DNA of 64,000 nt from Symsagittifera roscoffensis (Eukaryota > Xenacoelomorpha > Acoela > Convolutidae). The notes beneath the pieces are model-generated. The model was not told where the DNA came from. It was given only the letters and a program-made list of their open reading frames with translations, and did not search any database. The position numbers and the translations under genes were made by a program. The stretch spans positions 19,605,018 to 19,669,017 of the forward strand of contig NC_087067.1 in NCBI RefSeq assembly GCF_963678635.1, read 5' to 3'. How positions within the stretch are numbered: position 1 is the stretch's first letter; each line of letters starts with the position of its first letter. Of the stretch, positions 56,226 to 64,000 are shown piece after piece.

Positions 56226-56465
56226 CCTAAGAGTTTGTTTTGTAAACTGACCCGCACCGACAGTGAAAAAGGTTCTTGATTGGTATAAAAGCACTTTAAA
56301 TTGGTTTTCAATGCCATTCGTATCAAATATACTTCGAAAATTAATTTGAGCTAAAAGTTTCTTTTGTAAACTTACCCGCACCGACGGTTAAAAAAAAGGT
56401 CTTTATTGGTATACAACTCCTTTAAGTTGATTTTCATCTCTATTCGTGTCAAATATACTTGTCCA
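56226..56465 (+). repeat. Tandem duplication, ~123-bp period
   Basis: CCCGCACCGAC(A/G)G recurs at 56251 and 56374 with matching flanks (AGTTT(G/C)TTTTGTAAACT, GTCAAATATACTT-type ends). Confidence 0.75.
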
Positions 56466-57591
56466 TTAAGCTTAGTGGAGTTAATGTCGATTGAATAGTT
56501 TTAATCAATTTAATTTAATCTTAGCGGAAACAATTTGGCCACGTCCATTGCTTTTTAATTTGGGTGCTTAGATTTGGTAAAATATAACTTCCATTCAAAT
56601 CAACCAAAATGAAATCGAACTTATCCAAATCTTATAATCACCTAATCTATTTATTGGTTACGAATTTTGAAGAAAGTGAGGAATGTTAATGCTAGGCGTG
56701 TTTTTTTATTCAGTCAATTTTGGACCATTTAACCAGGCACCTTTATACCATGCCCAACTGAAAGATGTTATTTTCCAAAAAATTATTCAAAATTGTCAAA
56801 TTGGCCAATTTGTGATACTTAACGCGCGATAAATAGTGTTCTTAAAACACACGCGTAAGCGGTGGATTAATGCGTTCCAAACTGAATTGAGCTGATTTAT
56901 TTAGTCGTGTTTGTTATGATAAAAGACGCTACAAACATCCCTTAGTAGTTTAGCTTAGCGTATGAGGGAGGGCATAAATTAAAAGGTTTCGGATATTTCG
57001 TCAATTTTTAGTCAAAATTTTTTTAAATTGGCCTTAAAACGCAATCAGAACTGTCAGGTCTTCGCCCTAATATAGAAGCAGTCTTCTTTTACTGTTAAGT
57101 TTGTCTCTACAGATTGGTCTTACTATCCAATGAATCAAATATTTACACAAAAATCTTACCAACATCCGTTTTTGCTGACCAGCACAAGCAGCATATTTCG
57201 ATCTATTCTAAACTGAAGCAGTTTAGTCTTTTAAGATGAAATTTTGTGGAAAAGTCTACATAGTCTTTTAAGATGAAAAGAATTATCATGAAAAAAATTT
57301 CTTTATAACAATAAAAGATGCTAAGCACACTACGCAGCATTTTAGCGTATAAATTAGAAAAAAAAACTATTTTTTTTTCTTTGATTATTACGTCAATTAC
57401 TCAACCAAAAAATTTTTTAATTGGCCTTAAAGTGAAATCCGAACAATATGGCCTCGCTTTGATGTATGAGCAAACTTGGTTGTTACTAAATTGATTTGTT
57501 AATCATACCAAAATTATATTTCAATTATTTATTATCGTCAAAAAAAATGTTTTCAAAATAATCAAAAAATTTGTTGAGCATTTTTAAAAAG

Positions 57592-57725
57592 TAATCTCCC
57601 CACACGTCATATAAATTACAAGGTGATATGTTTCGCTTATAATATTGTAGCAATTATGACAAATAGGCTGCGTCAACTAAACTGGACTGACTTGTAAGAC
57701 TGACTAATTATTCGTTTACATTTTC
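57592..57725 (+). repeat. Dispersed repeat R1, partial copy
   Basis: CCCCACACGTCATATAAA followed by CAATTATGACAAATAGGCT and a diverged continuation. Confidence 0.6.
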
Positions 57726-57814
57726 CAATCTTTAAATTTACAAACAAAAGCCCACTGTGAAATTTTTAATAAAATCAATCAAGACGACAAATTTCATTAC
57801 GAGGCCAATATGAG

Positions 57815-58320
57815 CTTTTTGTGAATTGTAAGCGGATTCCGCAACCGGCAAAAACCAAATTTGTCTCGGAATTTGCATTTTTGCTACTTTTCTTTGATCT
57901 ACTTGGCTGATTTGGATTCCACGGATGGATAGCTAAAACATTGTATTGCTCAAATTGCTCCAGAAACAGCCAATTTTGCGGAACATGCATTAAAATTTGC
58001 GGAATCCAGAAGAGTTTGTGGAATCCATAAAAAAATAAAAATACATGTTTTTAGTCGATTGAAGCTGTCGTGGAATGTGCAACTGTAAATGGAATCCCCA
58101 AATTGTAAGCGGATTTTGCAAATTGTAACCGGAATCCGCAAATTGTACGCAGAATTGGCACAAATTTGCGGAATCCACTTACTTTTGCGGAATCCGCTTA
58201 CATTTGCAGAATCCAGAGCAAATAGTTATATTTGCTCAATCATGGAATCCGCAAGAAAAATAATGAACCGACAAAATTTACGTTACAAATATTTGTACGC
58301 AGAACCCACTTACATTTTGG
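57815..58320. repeat. Cluster of GGAATCCGC / GCGGATTCC repeats
   Basis: Words such as GCGGAATCC, AAATTGTAAGCGGA and TTTGCGGAATCC occur many times in both orientations (for example 57830, 58005, 58105, 58130, 58170, 58190). The pattern is irregular rather than a clean array, so the region can form many alternative hairpins. Confidence 0.65.
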
Positions 58321-59424
58321 AACCTGTTTAAAGACTGGTCTAGGGAATCCAGGAATATACAGACAGAAAACTGTGCGCCTATCCAGTGCACAGTTTGGCT
58401 TCGTAATGTTAGTTTGACAAAAAAAAATCAGTCATAAAAGATTAGTTAAAAAGTTTAAATTTGTCTGGAGAAAAAAACCACCCTGAGCACAAATAATCCG
58501 TCACTTTCTCCGTAAGTCGGAACATCAAAGCCCTGAACTCTCCAACCGCTGGTTAAGGTCAAAACTTTTAGTCATTTTTTCAGAAATTTGGGCAATAAAA
58601 TGTGTGATTGAACAATTTGTGATGAAATTATGATTGGCATTGAAGAACGCCTACAAAAGATGTAGTTTTGTGTTTTGTTGGTGGGTATAATTGCTGAGAA
58701 AATTTTGATTCACAACTGCTGGGCCCTGTGTTTTCGAAACTATTCACGCAAAACACTTATAAAAAAGCAAGTGCTGTTGCCCACCGGTCAAAAATGTCTC
58801 AGTTTCACTTTTTTCAGGTTAAGTACATCTTGTCATTAAACATTGCAACAAACTGTCACTTTTTTATGCAATTGTTACGTAAGTCAAAAGTCTGACGTAA
58901 TTTACATTTACTGACATGGCCGTTTGTAGATATGGAGGTTTATAGAACATCCGCCATCGCATTGCTGTGGGTGTTGCCTCGTTCTCCAGTACTCATCAAA
59001 GGCTTGAGCTCATAATCTTCTTTTTTGCGTGTGTGTTAATTATTATGATGACCTTTCAGAATTCAAAAAATAGGATAAATCATCAATTTTTAACTGTTAA
59101 CGCAGTTCAAAGAAATTGATTTAATTTTTCGTTTTTGTGTAAAATTTTACTTAAAGGCTTTCTAACACCTAAATTTTGCTCTCATTCTAACACTTTCATT
59201 AACCCTATCATTTATTTTCATTAGATAAAACTGCGGGAAAAAAATGAAACTAATTCGGTTATTATCACATGTAAAAATATCTGAAAACCGTCCAAAACTC
59301 TTTCATTTTCTAACAACTTTGTTGGAAGAATGGGCTTTAAATATTTGTCAAAAAGGTCTCCTTAAATTTTAACCATCATATGTAAGCAAACAAAGCAACC
59401 GCCCTAAAATCATTAACTCCCAAT

Positions 59425-59863
59425 CAGGGGCGGATTAAGGGGAGGGGGAGGGCAGGGGGCCGACGCTTTTTTCTTCAGGGATTAGACACCCTGCCGACCC
59501 AAAGGGTCACCCCTTTGGTACTTTTTAAGAAATCCACTTTTGGCCGACCGACCCTAAAATTTTTCTAAAGGCGCCTTGGGCGCCATTATTTACTAATTTT
59601 GAGGGGGGAGCGCGCGCCGAAAAAACGCAATTTTTTGGTCAAAATTTTCCAAAAAGTGCCTAAAAACGCCTTTTTTGACTGTTTTTTTTTTCAAAAATTT
59701 GCCTGCGGCGCAGAAAGTTTTGCCAAAATAGGGGCAAAACAGTGCTTTGGGAGAGCTCAAAAAATCAATTTGGTCGACCTAAAAAAAGGTCGTCAGAATT
59801 TTCGATTTCTTTTTGAAAATCCGCCCACCCCCCCCCCTCGAGAAAATCCTATATCCGCCCCTG
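59425..59863. mobile_element. 439-bp hAT-type non-autonomous transposon
   Basis: Termini CAGGGGCGGAT and ATCCGCCCCTG are inverted repeats. The 8-bp duplication CTCCCAAT is exact on both sides (59417-59424, 59864-59871), the hallmark of hAT transposases. It has no transposase ORF. Inside it is unusually GC-rich around GAGGGGGGAGCGCGCGCC. Confidence 0.88.
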
Positions 59864-60119
59864 CTCCCAATTCTTGTATAAAAAAGCTCCTTTAATAGAA
59901 TAATCATCATCTAAAATTATTTTTAAACGTTTTTTAGCGAGTCAATCTTTTTGGTCCATTATTATGTTGACGAAGCAAAAATTGACGAGAACTCAATAGT
60001 TCGAAAAGAGTTGATTCAGTTGATTTAATGTGTAATTTTTCAACAAGCAAAATGCACACTTTTGGCTAATTATTTCCCTACATATTAAAAACAAATTGAT
60101 ATACTTTGCAAACAAGAAA

Positions 60120-60440
60120 ATATTCAACACACCAAATAGCAGTCCTCAATTCAATTTGGATTTATTACTAAGACGAATTAAATTTCCCCCATTCAATTAT
60201 AAAACGAAATATATCGCGCCTATTTTGTACCAAGTTGACCAAACTGACAACCTTTAAGCCCCAATAAATGTACTAAAAATAATCGCCGGTAAAATATCTT
60301 TTTGAATATGAGTTCAGAACAACAAAAGGTTTGGATTGATAAAACTTTTTGTCAAATATTCAAATAATGTCTGGAGAAAAATCTACAAGGACAAATATTG
60401 ACAGAAAATGACAAATATTCCGTCACTTTGTTCACGCGTG
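60120..60440 (+). repeat. Dispersed repeat R1, diverged copy
   Basis: CAATTTGGATTTATTACTAAGACGAATTAAAT, ACGAAATATATCGCGC and later AAATATTCCGTCACTTTGTTC blocks. Confidence 0.6.
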
Positions 60441-61273
60441 GCAACACATCAATTTCCAAAATAACAAATATAAATCAAATTTTTTTGCAAAATCAAATCT
60501 ATGCACAAGCAAGCATTTGAAATATTGGATAGAATGGAAGATTGGATCCAGTTCACATCTTCGGCTTTGGGGTGCAGGATTATTAATCTGGATTTTTTTG
60601 ATGTTACAAATTATTACAATAGAATGATCTTGTTATCCAGATTCCGAAGTTAATGTAGTTATTTCTGTGACAAAATTTAGATTCTTCGATTTGTTGAAAA
60701 TGCGCTTAAAAGGTTTTGCCCATGCGAAGAATCTTCATTCTTGGTTAAATAATATCTTCAAAAATAAGCAGAAGTTATTCTTACAAATAAAATAAAAAAT
60801 GGAGAAGTAGCACAGAATCTTCTGACCAAGCCGGGTCGAGGTGTTCGACTGATGTTTCGGAAATCGAGCAAGTGCAGTTTTGTGACTAAAATTCCACGGT
60901 CGAGAAGCAGTTTTAAGTCAAAACCCAATTTTTGTCGAGAAAGTCAAAACATAGGTCGAGTACAGTCAAAACATTTTGTCGGTCGAAACATACCCAATTT
61001 CGATCGAGAAAATGAATCGACTTATTTATCAAAGAAACCCTCACAAAAAGTAAGACAAATTTATAAAAGCGCAACGGAAATCGTTTTTCTATCTGAGCTG
61101 TTTGATTGATATTGAAAAGTACAAATTGCTAAATCAAAACTTTTGATGTTTCAGGTCCAAAATTAAAAAATATTTTATTTGATTTCTTGCGTTGGGATGT
61201 CTGAAGATTGCATTCAAAAAATAATTGTGCGATGTTTTCAACCATTTTTTTTCCTTTTTCTCTTAACCTACGC

Positions 61274-61560
61274 AGTGGCGTGAGCAAGAGTTTTTCTACA
61301 AGGGGGCGGTTTTTCCAAAAAAACGAAAAAAATTTTCGATTTTTTTAAATTCAACCAATTTTTGAAAAAACTAGCTAAAAATGACGCTCTGAGCATTTTA
61401 GAAATTTGACCAGAAAATAGCGTTTTTTTTTACGCGCGCGCTAAATTAGTCATATTGGGGCCCTTAAAATTTTTTTGTTGTTGACCAGCCAAAAGTATAG
61501 CAAAGAGGAGAGAGACCCTTCGGAAGAATTTTGCAATCATGGAGATATAGAGATTGAAAG
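61274..61560 (+). mobile_element. Possible hAT-like remnant
   Basis: Begins CAGTGGCGTGAGC, a typical hAT terminus, and shares the GCGCGCGCTAAATTAGT and CAAAGAGGAGAG-type composition of the 59425 element. The other terminus was not found. Confidence 0.4.
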
Positions 61561-62103
61561 TTTCGACTAACCTTTGTGACCTGACAAGTCAACAAATTTC
61601 AAAAACATCGGATACTGTGGAAAATTATCCAGCTTAAAAGTCAACTAAAACAACTTACCCGGGTTGATCTGCTATTAAAAATCAGTATTGTTCCAGCTAA
61701 GCAACAAAAGAAAGACAACATTGTAATATTACTGTGTGAGTGCAAATTTAACTCTGAACTGAGACAATTCGCAGAACTGTACCAGTGATCGGATTGAGTA
61801 CTGCACCAGTGCTGATCTTAGACTACGATCACTCTAATTATTTTAAAATCAATAAAGTTACAAAGATATACATTTAAAATGTTTTGAACTAATTGATATC
61901 TAATAAGATGCGAACCCTCTAACTGTTGCTCATGAAATCCATTGTTTTATACTTACGCCCTATTCCCTCAGTCTTATTGCAATTGCATAGATAAATTTCT
62001 CACATCTCAAGGGGCATATTTTACATCATAAGGTTAATTTAAAATCTTTTTTTCTCTGATTGTCTCTCCAATTTTGGTTTGACAACTATCATTTACACAA
62101 AAG

Positions 62104-62692
62104 CTTAGGGCCCGGCAGTTCTCCAAATTTCTCCGTCGGTCGGTTTCGGTTCGGCTTTTCACTAATATCTCAGTTTTCGGTTCGGTTTCGGTTTTTTTCT
62201 AAAGAAAACAGTTAGTCTGAAACGGTTTATTCAGCGCTCATTTTACAAACAAAAATTGTTTTTCAGTTTAATGAGTTTTTCTGCATTTTCACTCAGTGGT
62301 GATGATCGTTTCTTTGAGATGACATTTGAAGACGTCGACCCCAGCCGCTCACTGTTGGTGTTGGATGCCGTAATACATAGGAACCTCCGGGATACCTGTT
62401 GCCTTTGCCCCTTCTTCAGTCTTTGAGAAAAACTCCCACACTGCCGAGGACGCCATAGCGGGAAACACGAAGCACAGTGTTCTGAAAGCACATACACTAT
62501 ATAATGCTATTCTGAGAAATGCAAATAATGCATTTGAATCAAATAAGAGAGAATAACAGTGAATGGAGCAGCTCAATTAGCTATGTAAATAAACCGAAAC
62601 CGGCTCGGTTTTTATTTTCAGTCGGTTCGGTTTCGGTTTTACAAGAGTCGGTTTGGTTTTGAGTTCGGTTTGGTTAACCGCCGGGCCCTAAG
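62104..62692. mobile_element. ~0.59-kb non-autonomous DNA transposon with 13-bp inverted termini
   Basis: CTTAGGGCCCGGC (62104-62116) and GCCGGGCCCTAAG (62680-62692) are exact reverse complements. Both ends continue inward as GGTTCGGTTTCGGTTT-type short tandem repeats. Flanks CAAAAGCT and AGAAAGCT could be a degraded 8-bp duplication if the termini are TAGGGCC...GGCCCTA. A short minus-strand ORF inside (62243-62497) has no recognised domain. Confidence 0.72.
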
Positions 62693-62916
62693 AAAGCTCC
62701 TTGTTAACATTGATCCAGTACAACAAAACTTGAACGTTTTTGAATGTTTTTTTTTAAACTTACTTAGAACAATTTAAATAGAATTAAAAAGACTGGTTGT
62801 ATTAAGGCGAAGGCTTGAATGTTCCGACTGTATTTTAAAGTCTATTAGGTAGTGTTCGCTTTCATAAAATGGGTGACTTAAAAAAAGTTCAAAAATTTTT
62901 TTGAATATTAAAAAAT

Positions 62917-63220
62917 TATTACGCTCACGCTAGTGAAAGTACAAAATGATAGATTACAGCGAAGTATTATATAGACCAAATAGGTCACCTCAAACCCAAT
63001 TTGGAATGATTTCTCATTTCTCAGACAGAATAAGTCTGTCTTTTTAAATATGGGCTCAGAGCAATAACAATTTTTAAATGATAAGGAAACTTAGTCGAAA
63101 ATTACATATTGAAAGTCGAATTTTTTGTCTGGAGAAAAAACCACCCCGCGCACAAATATTTCGTCACTTTTTTCGAAAATCTGAAAAAAAACTTCCCGAG
63201 CACAAATATTTCGTAATTTT
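62917..63220 (+). repeat. Dispersed repeat R1, diverged copy
   Basis: ACGCTCACGCTAGTGAAAGTACAAAATGATAGATT, CAATTTGGAATGATTTCTCA and ACCACCCCGCGCACAAATATTTCGTCAC blocks, the last one duplicated about 60 bp on. Confidence 0.6.
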
Positions 63221-64000
63221 CTCGAAAATTGTCGCAAAAGGAGCTATAACTCTAAGATTACAATAACCCAATTTGTTATCAATTTGATCTATCCAAAAAC
63301 ATCCAAGTCAAAAAGACCAGTCAAAAAACCCCAATTATCAATCTTTAGACGTAAAAAATAACCTTTAGCAGATGAATTTTGAAATATTGAAACATATTGA
63401 GAGTTTTTGTTTTGACCTCTGAAAATGGGAGACAATGTGTTTTTTTGAATGTGTTTTTTTAATGTGTTTTTTTTGTAAACAAGGGAAACCACCAGAAATA
63501 CATTATTAAAAAATGGATTACAATCCTAGTATTTACTAATATAAAATAATCCAATAAAAATCTATCATATTATTTTTTAAAAAATCATTATAATCCATTA
63601 TAACAGAATATAATTGATTATAATGTATTTTTTGCTAGGAAATTCTGAATGTTGAAAAAAATTTTCTAGGTTATCTCATTTCCTGTTTCTCGCAGTTGCT
63701 ACGTATTACCTTTCATGAATCATTACTTTTTTCATAAGATTTTTTTAATTTAATTTTTCTCCACTTTTTCTATACTACGTAAGCTCCATTGCCTCTTTTA
63801 CAACCCCACTCACCAGTTCCAACCCCCCTCCCCCACAGTTTACCCTTCGTCAGTTTCCCCGCTCCCCCACCCCACCCAGTACACCCCTCCTCAGTTTACA
63901 TCCCCCTTATCCTAGTTTAACCCCCCCCCCCACCGTTTACTGAACGTGGCCGGTTTTTAAAAAAAATGGGTGAAGGGGGAAGGGTGGAACAAAAAACTTG
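63221..64000. other. AT-rich then C-rich non-coding DNA
   Basis: TTATAATCCATTATAA-like palindromic sequence at 63585-63630 resembles that at 41870-41925. A pyrimidine-rich, C-run-bearing tract (63790-63945) follows, recalling 42240-42390. No gene is seen. Confidence 0.5.

Noticed and set aside
59599..59895. 98-aa ORF spanning the hAT MITE
   Set aside because: It crosses the right terminus of a non-coding transposon and is composed of its repeat sequence.

Overview
This is an AT-rich eukaryotic, probably invertebrate, window dominated by mobile DNA. No host gene could be recognised. A canonical small intron inside a retroelement (GTAAGT donor, TACTAAC branch site, AG acceptor), LTR retroelements with class-typical target duplications and hAT-type non-autonomous elements all point to an animal-like nuclear genome. 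The species cannot be named from the sequence.

Layout: (1) 1-18025, plus strand: element A, a giant Ty3/gypsy-type LTR retroelement whose 5' LTR and first ~250 nt lie outside the window. Its ORFs are intact. (2) 18026-21547: spacer without recognisable genes. (3) 21548-41605, minus strand: element B, a complete but decayed relative of A with two ~408-bp LTRs, a primer-binding site and a perfect 4-bp target duplication (AATT). A and B lie tail to tail, giving ~18-kb inverted-repeat arms around a 3.5-kb spacer. (4) 41610-47289: AT-rich DNA with dispersed repeats. (5) 47290-53065: element C, a heavily decayed ~5.3-kb Ty3/gypsy element with LTRs, a nested LTR/internal duplication and an upstream 3' fragment. 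(6) 53066-64000: repeats and small non-autonomous DNA transposons, two with clear terminal inverted repeats and 8-bp target-site signals.

The most interesting object is the ~20-kb A/B family. In order it carries: a small basic ORF upstream of gag (155 aa); a fused Gag-Pro-RT-RNaseH-Integrase ORF (2740 aa); a conserved ~600-nt non-coding stretch; two tiny membrane-protein ORFs (76 and 62 aa) joined stop-to-start; a 378-codon frame with no ATG anywhere; an 872-aa envelope-like glycoprotein; and a 597-aa protein of unknown family. The last ORFs overlap by 13 nt and by ATGA, which suggests coupled translation. A conserved ~80-bp spliceosomal-type intron begins 1-3 nt after the last stop codon in both copies. 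The gene set resembles an endogenous retrovirus with extra accessory genes rather than a plain LTR retrotransposon.

Element B is a pseudo-element: its gag-pol is frameshifted, a ~722-bp microhomology deletion removed RNase H, and a ~1.9-kb segment is present twice as divergent copies, which suggests recombination between two sublineages.
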